A stretch of DNA of 64,000 nt from Amphirosellinia nigrospora (GCA_004123355.1 SCHM01000003.1:1302001-1366000), one strand, 5' to 3'. Positions 12,198-24,196 are shown, numbered from the stretch's first letter. Numbers and translations are program-made. The notes: generated by a model from the sequence alone, not told the origin.

Positions 12198-12661
12198 CTA
12201 CAAGCATAGCTCTCCTACGCACGTCGCGTTGACAAGAGTAGAGCCTGTGCATGACATTCCACTAGAAGGGTTTATCTTGCAATCAAGCTTTCCGTTTCCT
12301 ACAACATCAACCGCATAGCCACTCGGCAAGAAAATGCTCTGCTTAAGGCTCACTAAAGGCACTGTCTATCAGCAAGACATCTCATCAGCGAACCGCATGA
12401 ATGCTAACCGCTGCCGTCATCGCTATATGTAGCGCCAAAGTTCGTGTCATTGTGGTAAGTTATAGTACCCATTTGCTGGACTGTAGAGCCATGTGGTGTG
12501 GGCAGTGACCCCGGAGTGCCTGAGTAATCGGCGTCAAGGTTCCAATAACGATAGCCGGACGCAGGCCAGCCCTGAGTGACTGTCACATTCCAAGAGCCGT
12601 AATCATAACCTGAAGTCAGAGGCAAAATTCCAATGGCGGCGGTGTATATGTTGAAGCGCAT
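12198..12661 (-). CDS. Small secreted cysteine-containing protein
   Basis: Two exons (12661-12409 and 12352-12198) with a 56 bp GT-AG intron give 135 residues in a continuous frame. The N terminus MRFNIYTAAIGILPLTSG is a plausible signal peptide. The mature part is rich in Tyr, Trp, Gly and Thr (YDYGSWNVTVTQGWPASGY). Exon 2 carries all four cysteines (KLDCKI, MSCTG, NATCV, ELCL), enough for two disulfides. The frame is confirmed by the exon lengths summing to a multiple of three, but the acceptor is one of two possible sites. No family is recognised. The size and composition fit a secreted effector-like or cell-wall protein; that function is inference. Confidence 0.62.
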
Positions 12662-13786
12662 GTCGTCTAAATATTGGGGGTTGATAGAATGAGAACGTAA
12701 TTCACGAAGGAAAAGCTCTCTTGCGGATCAATGGAGACAGGCAAAATTATTTATAGACTACGTATAAGACGATAGCGGTTGACCTTCGTCGGATATTGTC
12801 ATGTTAACGTTACAACTCCAGACCTATTCTACAGATTTGTGCCAGCCATCTATACGCAACGTAACGAAGGTGCGCTGGTAATATTTCCCGAACCGTTTGC
12901 AATAGACCGTTCTGTCCGTGTTCTGGCCCGAGCACTTGCATCGAATGGCGAATTAGAATAAGATTGATAACACGATAAGCATTTTATGGATAGAGACTCC
13001 AACTTTAAAATCCAATATTACATGCAATTCATTCGGACCTGCATATACAGCTCTTGGCGGCATAGGATGCAAAGTTTTTAACTATTTAGGTACCCAAGTA
13101 AGGGTCCAAGCGGTACCCGCGCAGGTGCCATTGGATGGCCCAGGATATAGGCTAAAGTTGCTGATGCTAGTCTTCAGAATTGAATGAGAGTAGCCTCAAG
13201 GGGTCCGTCATAAATCGGGTTGCTCCGCATTCTCTAAAATCTCAGGTTCTCGAAGCAAATTTTATAGCTCAAATTGGGAAAGGAGTTAAAAGGGAACGCC
13301 AAGATTTTAACAATAAATCATAGTACGTTCAAAGTAAGATAAGCATACTTATATAATATAGCACAATAGCAAGATAGACTTGCGAAAAATGACTTATAAT
13401 ACGTTTATAAATTTAATTGAATCTTATAGACTATAAAGCCAGGCCAAGTATGGCTTCTACGTTTCTATTAGGGAAAAAAAACGACAGCCGTTTTCCCCAA
13501 CACCATTAGTACGAGCGGCGAAAACCAATTGAGATTATCCAAATGTCGCCACCTGCAAGACCGTTACGCTGCTTTATCTCAGTTTCCTGTGGCCAATAAT
13601 AATTGAGAGGGGTTCAGCTTGTAGCTTTAGCCATGCAGAACACTTCGTCTAGTAGAGTGTATGAGCGACGACTACGTACCCACGTATTGTCACACGGATT
13701 TCGCACGGATCTCGCTAAATACTACCCTACGAGGCTAACGAAGTTGTACAGAGTTGTACGGAGTCGTACGAGTATCTTGAGTCTCA
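12662..13786. other. AT-rich gene-free stretch upstream of a solo LTR
   Basis: About 1.1 kb of AT-rich sequence with short runs such as TTATAATACG and TTTATAAATTTAATTG at 13380-13440. No coding region is supported. It may be degenerate repeat DNA beside the LTR at 13792. Confidence 0.4.
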
Positions 13787-13791
13787 GTCAG

Positions 13792-13946
13792 TGCCAGGAA
13801 ACCGGGATCTAGGCACGCGGATCTGACTGGAACAAAGAGACTCTCTGTATTAGTCAAGTAGTCACATAGAGCCCACGGAGATGACTTCACTGGTCCTCTG
13901 TGCAACAACAGATGTTTACACCCTACCCCTTGCGAGGTTCGTGACA
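13792..13946. mobile_element. Solo LTR (155 bp), copy A
   Basis: A 155 bp block that on the minus strand begins TGTCACGAACC and ends TTTCCTGGCA, the 5'-TG...CA-3' ends of an LTR. It is flanked on both sides by the 5 bp direct repeat GTCAG (13787-13791 and 13947-13951), a target-site duplication. The same element occurs inverted at 53438-53592, also exactly 155 bp. No internal retrotransposon sequence is attached, so this is a solo LTR left after recombination between the two ends. It is a fossil. The short LTR suggests a Ty1/copia-like or TRIM element, but the family cannot be fixed without a full copy. Confidence 0.85.
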
Positions 13947-14185
13947 GTCAGTTACCGAAAGTTGAGATAGAACACCAAGACATGTAGACTCCGGCTACAC
14001 GGGTCTCTATTTATGTTTATGGAAGTTCGCGCATATGTAGGAAAGATGAGAGGAATCCGAGCATAAAATGGAACGGAATCGTCCTGCCTGAGGAATAGAA
14101 ACTTAGATCTTCGCAACGCCTTTGGGGACGATTATAGAACATGTTCACTCCAGTTCAGAGGCATAATTCACGAACCAATATCGAA
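13947..14185. other. Spacer between solo LTR and Nudix gene
   Basis: About 240 bp without coding signal. It starts with the second GTCAG target-site duplicate. Confidence 0.4.
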
Positions 14186-14743
14186 CTATTTAGCGCGGTG
14201 CCTCCTGGTCACACTCTCAATCTTTTTCCTCAATATGAAGCCCTTGACTACGATCATCCTCGTAGCGCCCATCATAAACTCTATTTTCTTTCCCAGCTCC
14301 CTGCCATTTTCTACCTCAGGTTCGGTAACCCAAGCCCACTCCACATCCTCATCCTCATCCTCTTGCAACGCGATACTTGCCTGCTCGTCTTCGACGTTAG
14401 CCATAAATGTCATGACATCCCAGACTAGGCCTGAAACACGCAATAAGCAGAAGTTCGATTCTGCGTCCATTTTTGCGTCTTCTGCCGCCCCTACCAAAGT
14501 GATGTTTAGAACTCCGTAGGGGAATCCCAACCCCACCGGACACGAAAGCGTCCATGCTCGCAGTTGTGTCTCTTCTAAAAGCTCTCTAATCGCCACGTCG
14601 ATTACACTACGGTCAACACTAGGGTCTACCGTCCCTCCGGGTATTTTCCAGTTGAGTGGGAATGAGTCGTATGGAGTCCGCTGAGGTAGGAGTATATCAT
14701 AGTTCAGGCCAGTCAAAGCACGGCTCGACGTTTGCCGAAACAC
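14186..14743 (-). CDS. Nudix hydrolase-like protein, 5' end unresolved
   Basis: 185 codons read VFRQTSSRALTGLNYDILLP, then a Nudix-box-like segment WKIPGGTVDPS...AIRELLEETQL, then WVTEPEV and a C-terminal basic end. The core REL-LEET of the Nudix motif is present, but the usual Gly near the box end is Gln, so catalysis is uncertain. Nudix enzymes hydrolyse nucleoside diphosphates linked to another moiety. The frame stays open upstream to about 14870 (GHSKFTAVTVVFRQ) without a clear ATG, so the true start is either further upstream beyond a splice site or hidden by a frame shift. The product is probably cytosolic. Confidence 0.65.
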   Translation of the reverse strand: MFRQTSSRALTGLNYDILLPQRTPYDSFPLNWKIPGGTVDPSVDRSVIDVAIRELLEETQLRAWTLSCPVGLGFPYGVLNITLVGAAEDAKMDAESNFCLLRVSGLVWDVMTFMANVEDEQASIALQEDEDEDVEWAWVTEPEVENGRELGKKIEFMMGATRMIVVKGFILRKKIESVTRRHRAK

Positions 14744-15175
14744 GACCGTTACGGCTGTAAATTTTGAATGTCCAGCGAGAAGCGCAGAATTGAGTTGGGG
14801 ATATAAAGAATTCGAAGGCGTCGAGAGAGATCGTGGGGTTAGTGGTGCGTGCCCCTCATCCCAATACCCCCTGGCCTCAAATTGTTCAGGTACTACAGGG
14901 TTTCAACATGGCGCCGGCTCATGTGACCATTCTTAGTAGGAATACAGAATGCCTGAAATATCAGTGCCGCAAGGCACAGAAGTTCAAACGATCAGTAGTA
15001 TATAAACCGGTCTCTTTGTGCAAGATACTACATAACGGTGCGTGCGCCTGGAGTAATCCGCCATTGTCGGACCAGCCGGTAATAAACACGATAACGAAGG
15101 CCGTGTCCGGAACTTGATACAGAAAGCCCTTGTAAATGAAGCTTTTTACCCCATTAGCATAATGCTAGAGATATC
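14744..15175. other. Region upstream of Nudix gene, possibly containing its first exon
   Basis: 430 bp between the Nudix gene and the end of the monooxygenase gene, both on the minus strand. The Nudix reading frame stays open to about 14870. The rest shows no coding signal. Confidence 0.35.
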
Positions 15176-17322
15176 TCATCGACCTAGGATACGAGACATC
15201 ACTGTTCGAAGTTTAATGCTACAATCTTCAGCATCTTGCCCACCCGCATCGTGCCGCCAAGCAACAAAACGGTCTGGCCGGACTAAAACCGCCCCCCTCT
15301 CACCAACACCTCTCTTCCTAATCCAATCGTAGAAAACATCGCGATAGTCTTCTCCTCCGATGCTATACACGGAGATTTCTACCGATAGGTCTTTGAGTAC
15401 TCTGTCCGCCGCTTGAACCCACTTCGCCTTCCCACCAATCCCTGTAAAGATTGTGAAGTGGCCTTTGCCTGCTAGATCATGAGTAGATATCATCGGGTCT
15501 TTTGGTGTTGCTTTTGATGCACGCAGCCAAGCGTGGGGTAGACGAAACCCGGATAAGTGCTTTCCAAATAATGGAGATCTGCATCTTCGGGTTAGAGAAA
15601 GAGGGAGGTGGATTTGCTTCATCGTCAGCCCACACAGCGTCGGATCTATATAGCTGATTCATCTCTACCCCGAAGCCATGTCTCTCAGAGTCGAGGTTCT
15701 CAATAATCTGCTGGAATGCGGCCCTCGCCTCTGCGCCTTCTGTTGTGTCTTCTTCAAGCCTGTCGAGAATCTTGCGCTTCTTGGCCAAATCTGGTTCAAA
15801 TACTCCCATCAAGGAAAAGAGCTGGGCATGAATATTCCCTGTTTTATTTGTACGTCTGACGACAGCTTTTCCAACGGGTTGTCTCTCAGCGTTGAATGAC
15901 TTCAACAGCGAGGGTGAGGCCAGCCCTTTTCGTACATATCCAATCTTCCATGCAAGATTATATGCATCTTGAATACATGTATTCTACAACACTTAGAGTT
16001 AGTTATTGCTGTTTATACGTTGAGTTGTAGGAGTGCCAGAAGCTTTGAGACACCATAATGTCTCAAAAAGAAACATCGTGCTCTCAAATTGCCAAAGCAG
16101 GAGGAAAAAGTTCAAGAAATACGTACTGAACCTAGGCCGTTGAACGGTGGGTGTCTATGGACAGCATCGCCAAGACAGAACACCCTTCCACTACTATACT
16201 GCTCTGCATAGCAGTCTCTAATCGACCAGGTAGAAAAGCCTTTTACCTTAATCTGGACGGTAGGGTCCGATGAGATCTCTTACATGGTCGATAATCTCGT
16301 CCTGGCTAGCAGTCACCTCGGTGACGCCTGGCTTGGCCAGCATGCTGACCACCCATTCGGAGAGGGTGTGACTTGGCGTGTTATCGCGATAGCGCAATAG
16401 TCTGGCTGTGGTTTATCGGCTTGATTAACATGTGTATCAACCCAGGGGAATATGCCATAATATGGCTCTAGAGTTGATACTAGTTAGCCTTTTACTTCCC
16501 GACGAGAGACACTATAGTCGAACATACTAAATCAGCTTCGAACCAAACATTCACCGCAAACCCACCACCTGGCGTATTATGAAAGGGGAGCTGCATTCTC
16601 GCGCAACAACACTTCTTGCGCCATCTGCACCGCAGAGATAGCTTGATACCACCGTCAGTTCCTGGCCGGAGAGCAGGTCTCTAATAGTAGAATGAACTTT
16701 CCTGTCTCCGTGTCTTCACTACATCTGATGAATTCGTAGTCCCAGCGAAGCTTAAAGCCATTTTGCGTAGCAACTCGAAGCAAAATCGGCTCTAAAATAG
16801 ATTGCGGGAGATCTGCTTGCTCGCAAGGCGTTGATTTTTGTACTCTCCCTGCGCTCATCAGTTGCTGAGAGTCTAGTTGATTAGAGGTATTGGCTGACCT
16901 CTCTGTTAGGATCATTCCCTGCATAGTATGATCTCGAGATCTCTTCTCCGCCATTGTATGGCAGAATCGATAAAACTTGATGAGCTCTTTCGGTGTGGCA
17001 ACGCTCCGACATTCTTGCTCCAGCCCAGCATCTCGGAGACATTCTGCGTTTTTGAATATTAGGGTGCGTGCGTTTCAATTAAGTTAGCATTCAAGACATA
17101 CCGAACGTGGCATTGTTGTATAGTGAGCTCGAGGCGTTTTTGCTGTTGAAGACTCCTTGCTGATGATGAGTCCGGTCACGCCTAATAGTTCCCAATTAGT
17201 CTTTGCACTCCATGGCAGGGATAGCTGGTAGGAATGCTCACCATATTGAGTAAGGAAGCACCCCAAGCTGGCCCTGCAGGCCCAGCTCCAACGATCAGCA
17301 CATCTGTCTCGATGCACGTCAT
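15176..17322 (-). CDS. FAD-dependent aromatic monooxygenase (phenol 2-monooxygenase type)
   Basis: The N terminus MTCIETDVLIVGAGPAG is the Rossmann GxGxxG FAD site. It is followed by GCFLTQYG, a roughly 60 bp intron, then YGVTGLIISKESSTAKTPRAHYTTMPRS, the substrate/flavin segment typical of the group. Near 16630 lies GQELTVVSSYLCGADG. At about 16140-16190, GRVFCLGDAVHRHPPFNGLG is the GD motif binding the ribityl/pyrophosphate, continuing over an intron to NTCIQDAYNLAWK. The C-terminal thioredoxin-like domain ends in GAVLVRPDRFVAWRHDAGG. These enzymes hydroxylate phenolic or polyketide substrates with NAD(P)H and O2. At least four single-base shifts interrupt the frame (near 17272, 16680, 16596 and 15590). 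The next gene upstream on the same strand is a transporter. Confidence 0.85.
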
Positions 17323-17844
17323 GATATTATATTGTAACGAGCAATATGCAACTATTCACGATTCTTTGAAGAAGGAAAACTCTGCTCTGGTACTTGTCAT
17401 TTTAGGGCGACACGCAATTCAGCATCTGCCAAGGAGCTGCACACCATGCAACCATACATGCTCTGTTGGTTGATGGGGCCATTTCAATGTCAGCTTACTA
17501 AGGAAACACACTTTGTGAACAGCCAAGCGCTGAAAGGATACGCCGAGTAGAAAGTTATGCAAATGTTAAAATGTAAGGCTAGATATGTATGCGACATGTT
17601 ATCTTCGCTGTTTCTAATCATCTCGGAATCTAATTCTCTTCACATGCATCCCTTCAAGTCTTGCTTCTCCTACGGCCCCGTTTCCCGTTAAGTCGAAATA
17701 GTAAGCGCCCCCCCTTGGCCTTTCTAGTCGAACTCCTGATAGCCCATCTTACACGCATACTATATTAGGCCATATCCCTGTAGTTACGAATATTTATTGG
17801 CTACACTGCTCCTGATTTCTAACCGTAATCTATCTAGTGGAAAT
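17323..17844. other. Intergenic between monooxygenase and transporter
   Basis: 522 bp between two minus-strand genes. It should hold the monooxygenase promoter and the transporter 3' UTR. No gene is seen. Confidence 0.45.
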
Positions 17845-19939
17845 TCACGTTGCCCTAGAATCACTACTTAGATGACTAAATACATAGTTATCAATCACTG
17901 ATAAATTAACAGCCTCAAAGAGCATTAAATCTAAGTTTCCAAGTCTAAACGCGCATGATTTAATAAATATACCGAAGTTCAGATTCTCCCTGTCTGTCAT
18001 ATCGGCGAATGCAGTAGTGTCCAAGTCTCGAGCTTCAAGTCCGCCTTCCGTGGCAACCTGTATTTTATCCCTGCGACGATTCTCTCTCCTAAGAAGGAAC
18101 CAAAATGTTGCGATGACAAAGACTTCGATGAGATGAGAGACGATCATTGACCAGATCCCAAGCTCGTAGTAGGGCGCTTGGCTGGCCAGATAGAAAAATG
18201 GCCCAATGATCTAGTAAGCTCATTAGTATAATACAAACTTCATATGTCCGCAAAACGAATGGCTGACGGAGGCTTCAGAGTCGGAATATTCACAGTTGAC
18301 ATACTGTCACAAAATTAGTCAAATTTATCATCTTTATAGGAGCAAACGGGCGATTTACCATTACCCGTACAGTATCCAAGGAACAAGACCGCATTAGTGA
18401 CAACTTTCTTAGTATGACCCGATGTATTCGCGGTTTGAAGAGAGAGGACCATAACGAAGGCAGCATTGTATGGGCCAGTCAAATAATAGGAAATTAGTCG
18501 ACCAGCTTGGTTTTGAGGGCCAATAAAACGGAGGCCAAAAGCGCCAGCGATGTTAGGTAGTAGAAATATGATAATAAAAATACAACGCCGGTTGACGAAT
18601 CGATTGTTGAGATAGACGCATATTAGAATACTGATCGCTATCAAGAATCCATAGGGAATCTGCAAGAGAGCTGTTCCCAGCCGACTGAATCCAAACCCTT
18701 GAATAATCAAGGTACCGAAGTTAGATATGCCACCATTAGGGACGTTGCAGACGACGCCGAGGACGAAAAAGAGATAAAGTTTTATATCAAGAAAGGCTTC
18801 TTTTGACTTGATATGCTTTCAGGTGCTTGTTCTCTATTCCGGTCTGGTTTTCTCTCAAACGCTGCACTGCCATACGTTTTTCGGGTCTTGAAAGCCCCGT
18901 TGCTGTAACCGGAGAATCGGGTAAGAAGATGAACATAACAATTCCCCAGGTGGAACACAGAGCTCCAATGATTAGAAACTCGTACTTCCAAGATGGAAGA
19001 GCTCCTCTAATGCTACCAATTGCTTTTTTCACGCTTAGCTGCTGTCTAGTCTTAGAAGTAGATTGGTGAGATACTAACCATAGCCAAGTAGCCCACCCAG
19101 AGCGATGCCAAATCCATTTGCTGTATACCACAAGCCCATGCGAACCGGTTGCTGTTTTCTCGTATACCACATGGATGTAATCAGCATAAAGCTAGGATCA
19201 GAACAGGCTTCTGCTGCGCCAGCAAGAAAGCGAAGAGCCAATAATTGTCCAAAACTCTTTGCTGTCGCTTGCAGCATGAGAAAGAAGCCTTGGAGGAATG
19301 AGCAAAGTCAAACGACATCCGCGATACGAGTTACATACCCCAGAAAAAGATATTAACGCCGAGATATTTTCCTATTTCCTGTTAGATCAAACTCCTTCTT
19401 TCGATCGATAGAGAGGCTGAAAATACCAATTGGCAGGCGCTGCATCAAGAAGTTCGTGGGGAAGGCCCAAAATAGGAAGCCGAAGTAGAAAATTGAACTC
19501 AACCAATTATAATCAGTGCCTGTGAGGTTGAGGTCCTTTCGGATCCCAAAAATTGCTGTGCATGTTAAAACACAAAGCCAACAACCAAACAGGGGCGGCT
19601 GAACAAACCTGCATATGATAGTGTTGTTTTGTCGATATAAAAGAACGCGTAGCAAACCGCAAGATATGGGAGAATCATGAAATCAATCTTCAGTGCCCAG
19701 AATTAGTTGTTTTAGCTCATAATGAAGAATTGCATGCTTCTAATTACCTTTCGCACAAGCTTCCGTTCTTCAATCGGGTCAATAGGCTCATGAATTTGCT
19801 CCGGTGAATCAAACAAGGCCATTGCGACGTCTACATCTCTCGACGCGACAGCTTTCGTTGATGGTGAGACGCTCGTTCGCTCATTATGAGCCGTTGAAGC
19901 AGGTTCAATATCATCAGGTTTCGCCATATTGCTGGTCAT
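17845..19939 (-). CDS. MFS transporter, anion:cation symporter (Dal5/allantoate-permease) type
   Basis: The start is MTSNMAKPDDIEP at 19939; MAKPDD at 19927 is an alternative. A hydrophilic N terminus leads to RKIDFMILPYLAVCYAFFYI and DKTTLSYA (TM1), an intron, DLNLTGTDYNWLSSIFYFGF, FPTNFLMQRLPIGKYLGVN, FGQLLALRFLAGAAEACSDP, SMWYTRKQQPVRMGLWY, a central loop FLPDSPVTA, LIIQGFGFSRLGTALLQIPY, and NAVLFLGYCTGN before the last helices. The tail is charged, ending near TDRENLNFG. About 12 membrane helices are expected. The family imports small organic acids or allantoate/nicotinate-like compounds by proton symport at the plasma membrane. One shift near 18800 (after YQVK) interrupts the frame. Its pairing with the monooxygenase suggests uptake of an aromatic substrate. 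Confidence 0.88.
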
Positions 19940-19946
19940 ATTCTAG

Positions 19947-20198
19947 TCACGCCGGCCGATTCTGAGGACGAGCCAAGCTGTTCGAGAAGTCGAAGCTTTT
20001 CATCACCTCTTCATAGCCAAGTACATAATCATGTAAAAGTTGTTTATCTAAAGTTAAACGTGAACCAGACATATCAAATGCGGAGTCGCCGGGGCCCGGT
20101 ACCACTTCCCGCGTAAGGACGGCGGTCAAGGTCTGGCAAAACTGAATCACTCCAAATCGTATGCTATCACTACTGTATCTTTGAAGATGACCATACAA
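19947..20198 (-). CDS. Short unrecognised ORF next to transporter
   Basis: An 83-codon frame (MYGHLQRYSSDSIRFGVIQF... ending ARPQNRPA) lies 8 bp upstream of the transporter start on the same strand. Its composition is protein-like (REVVPGPGDSAFDMSG, LTLDKQLLHDYVLGYEEVM). That stretch could be the C-terminal end of a lost enzyme, but I do not recognise the family. It may equally be the 5' leader of the transporter gene or chance. No upstream exon is evident. Confidence 0.3.
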   Translation of the reverse strand: MYGHLQRYSSDSIRFGVIQFCQTLTAVLTREVVPGPGDSAFDMSGSRLTLDKQLLHDYVLGYEEVMKSFDFSNSLARPQNRPA

Positions 20199-21309
20199 TA
20201 CGGTACTCGAAAATAGATATTAAGATTGGACGTAATTTATAGACGTAATTCTCCACACGATGCTAGAGCTACTTTCACATTCGACCATAAGATAATGGCA
20301 TCAACGACTGAGGCTTTTTTGACTGTCAATAACATAATCCTTCCTAGATACGGATAGACTCCCGGCATTTACACTTCCCCGCGTTGGCTTCCCACTACCC
20401 CTATTCCTTGGCTGCGGAGAGCGATGATCAATGCCGGCTGGGGTAAAGGGGGGAACACCATCCCGCATTATCGCATTTGGGGTGAAGGTCCCCCAACTCG
20501 AGATCAAGTCTATTCAATCGTGAAATCAGGTTTTGTAAGTGGTGTTTCATGCATATTTAAGAGCCAGTTGACTTTGCCATAGATGGTGGATTGATATAAT
20601 TTGAGGGAAGGCCAGTTCAAGATCTTGTCTCGGTGGGTTTTAAAGCAAGCTCCTACTCACGAGTAGTGGCTAAGACACGAGACACGATAAGGTAGCACAT
20701 GCATTATCTTAAATATAGGATATATTTTCAGAGAAGGACGCTAGAATCAGCATCCCAGATAGCTATACTAGCTTTAGTTATATGCATGGGCGCGCTCCAT
20801 GTAATAAATCCAAGCGCAGGAACATCGGTACTATCCGTTAAATTATTTTTAGAGACGGTGCTTTCGGTATACCAGTGTTGCTTTGCCTCCCTACCTACTC
20901 AAGATGAAACTTACGCAGTGGAGGCGCGGGAGGATATAATGCGACTCCATGGAATGGCCAGTTGTGCATACCAAGAGCATGGGCCTCGCAATGCCGGAAT
21001 AGCGGGCCACTTTGCCACGCCCGCCCGTCGGAGGGCGACATTCCACTGCTTGAGAACAGGTGTTATTCTTTAAGAAAACCAAGGTTGGATTTTGTCTTCA
21101 TTAATAAATGAATGCCATGTCTTGGCTTACGGAGCGAGTCAAAGTTAGGAAAGTGGAGCGCCAAAACCGACCGCGAGGACACAAGCGAACATCACGAATC
21201 ATTCTCTATATAAGTCGAGCATGAAAATGGACTATTGCGCCATTCTATCTCGCCGCATACTAGGTTAAGTCGTCCCATCATTTTCAAAACTTTATCACAG
21301 CCAGTTACG
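20199..21309. other. Divergent promoter region
   Basis: 1.1 kb between the minus-strand transporter block and the plus-strand GH7 gene. A 124-codon frame at 20699-21073 has no family support. The last 100 bp before the GH7 ATG include a TATATAA-like box (around 21206). Confidence 0.4.
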
Positions 21310-22624
21310 ATGGCAGGCAAAAATATATTGCTTAGTTTCGCCCTCTTAGGTCTCACAGTGGCGCAAAAGCCTGTAGGTGGGCCTGACAACCACCCGAAGA
21401 TCACGACATACAGGTGCACAAAAGCGGATGGATGCAAAGAAGCAACCAACTACCTCGTATTGGATTCATCTTCACATGGAGTCCACCAAGCCGACAGCGG
21501 AGCTAGCTGCGGCGACTGGGGAAATGGCCCAGACCCCACCGCTTGCCCAACCGAGGAAGACTGCGCGAAGAACTGTGTAATGGAGAGCATCCAGGACTAC
21601 AGCACCATCGGCGTCACGACCAAAGATGATGAACTTCTCATGGAACAGATCGTTGGCGGCAGAGTTGTGTCTCCCGGATATACTTGCTTAACGAAGCCAA
21701 GGACAAATACGAGATGCTGAAGCTTACCGGACAAGAGCTTTCTTTCGACATTGATGCCACACATCTCCCGTGTGGCATGAACAGTGCTCTTTACATGGGT
21801 GAGATGTTGGAGGACGGCGGAGCAAGTGAGCTCAACCCCGGTGGCGCCACCTGGGGAACTGGATACTGTGACGCCCAGTGCTACGTCACTCCGTTCATTA
21901 ATGGTGTCGTTAGTACTCCCATTATTTTCTTGGATTTCTACCATGTGATACTAACAACTGACAACTAGGGAAACGTTGGCGAAAAAGGCGCTTGCTGTAA
22001 CGAAATGGACATTTGGGAAGCCAATGCTCGATCGACTCAGATTGCTCCTCACCCCTGCAACCAGACTGGTCCCTACCTCTGCACCGGAGACGAATGCGCA
22101 GCACAGGGTGTGTGTGACAAGAATGGTTGCGGTTGGAATACATACCGACTAAACCAACCCAACTATTACGGAGAAGGGCCAGACTTCGACGTTGATACAT
22201 CGAAGCCGTTTACTGTCGTCACTCAGTTCCCAGCAGACGCCAACGGCACTCTGACCGGAATTCGCCGCCTATATCTACAGGATGGCAAGGTCATCAAGGC
22301 CAGTGTAATCGAAAAGGAAGGCGTCCCAGCTGTTGACTACGAGACGGATGAGTACTGCGAAGCAACCGGCGCTACCGCCTTCATGAGACTGGGAGCCCTG
22401 TCAGGATTCGGCGAGTCGTTAAGCCGCGGTATGGTCTTGACTTTCAGTCTGTGGTGGGATGAAGGTGGTTTCATGCAATGGCTTGATGGCTCGTCTCAGG
22501 GTGCCGGCCCTTGTAACGCGACCGAGGGTGATCCCAAGAACATCCAAGTCATTGAGCCCGCCCCCAAGTCACCTTCAGCAACATGAAGTGGGGTGAGATT
22601 GGCTCAACGTTCACCGAGGCTTAG
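21310..22624 (+). CDS. GH7 endoglucanase (Cel7B-like), no CBM
   Basis: A signal peptide (MAGKNILLSFALLGLTVAQ) is followed by the GH7 domain: TTYRCTKADGCK, CGDWGNGPDP, ELSFDIDATHLPCGMNSALY, then one 60 bp intron (21909-21968), GACCNEMDIWEAN (catalytic nucleophile and acid/base Glu), GCGWNTYRLNQPNYYG, and a terminal EGDPKNIQVIEPAP. The short loops and the final KWGEIGSTF segment are those of endoglucanases rather than cellobiohydrolases. The enzyme cleaves internal beta-1,4 bonds of cellulose outside the cell. There is no linker or CBM1. Two single-base shifts occur: in the CCC run at 21678-21680 (VVSP then IYLLNEAKDKYEM) and near 22565 (IEPAP then VTFSNMKWGE). Restoring one base at each gives the normal family length of about 415 residues. 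Confidence 0.92.
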
Positions 22625-24196
22625 ATGGGAAATAATAGTATGCCAAGCTATCAAAACGTTATTATTGATAAATAGACGTAGACGAATTACAGTGCGTGAA
22701 TTGAAAGCTTCAGATTCCGGATACTACCCTGTGACCGCAACTTGATGGCCCTCAATGCAGCCGTCGGTATAGCCGCATTTCGCAATGCGACGTCAGTCTG
22801 TGTATCTCGATTATATCGCACAGTAAAGCTCTCCCAATCCAACAAGCGGTGACTATTTTTGAGGCCAGCATAAGCACCCACGCACGTGTAAGCGGCCGTT
22901 GGGTCGGATCTGTTGTTTCTATGTGACATCAAGGATATTAATAGGGCTGTGCTGTTGCATTTGGCCGCTGTCAGCTGACGCGCATACAAAGCCCCATCTC
23001 GGTCAGAAAGTCAAGCAAGGCTACCCCCGAGGCATCGTATCTTAGTTGCTGAACTCGGATATAAAAGCGCATCGTAATGGCTTGTCTTGAGATTCTATAT
23101 CTTAAATCTAGCTTCCAATATTAACCCCACTACTGTCGTTTATGTCAACGTTGACACCAGCATTTAAGCCTTTAAACATTTAGTTTATTAGCACACATTT
23201 CGTGTTATTCAACAAGATGCATGTGGCACAATTTACCATCAGTGGCAAGCACGAAATTGCCCGCGGTCGGCCAACCAGTACTCATTCCTGGCGTTAAAAG
23301 GCCATGAGACGTGTCAGGTTAGTTAAGAGGAGTTAGCTTCTATGAAAGATGTGCTCATGCAGACCTAGGTCACTAGAATCGCGGGCCACTTTTGCTGCCG
23401 GTTTCGTTAGTCGCATGCCACATCATATACCACCAATTATTCTGGGCAGCAACGTGTCTATCAAATGATCTATCGATGTGGAAGGGGGCTGTGGCGGGAC
23501 AACCCGTTCGAGACACGACCCACTAAGCATATCCTTGAAAGTCCCTCGCATCTGAAAACGCCAATATTTAGTCCCTATGATGCTAGAGGTCTATGCCGTC
23601 TGCGTTTTTGGGTGGGTATGATTGAGGGTTGATAGATTGGCGAAGATGGTGAGGGGGACGCAATTACTCGTTAGCGATAATGATCGCGATCGCAGTGGGT
23701 GAACAACCATCTTATCGGGGCGAAAACTGTGCAAATTGTGTTACAAACACAATAATCGAACGATAACAATATACAGCCTGCCCGGGCGCTTTTTGGGTAG
23801 TCTTGTCATCAAGACAATCTTTGTCAACCTACTCACCAAATATGAAGTTTGTTTATATTAGGAAAGGGGAGGCCCCAGACTTTCAGTCTACACTACTTTC
23901 TTATTGCGTCTCGAATTCAAAAAATACTTATAAAGAGGAGGTCAGAGAGCGAACAGCCCTATCAATAACAATCAGTTAATATCCCTCGCACAGCATACAC
24001 TCATCTTTGTTACCTTATTGTAGGATTATTTAAGATACCCTTACGCGGATAACCGAAGGCCATAAATCAGTGTATCCACCACTTATAAGATCAATCCATA
24101 AACTCCCCACGAGACGTCAAGATCTATCATCAATCTTTCTTCATTCTGGTGCTAGCCACAGTGAATATTTCCATTCGAGCATGCTGGATTGTGACA
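22625..24196. other. Intergenic, convergent 3' ends, gene-free
   Basis: 1.57 kb between the ends of the GH7 (+) and TLDc-like (-) genes. A 100-codon antisense frame at 22687-22989 has no recognisable motif. I see no gene, RNA or repeat. Confidence 0.4.

Noticed and set aside
20699-21073. 124-codon frame between transporter and GH7
   Set aside because: No recognisable domain; overlaps an antisense frame and lies in the likely GH7 promoter region.
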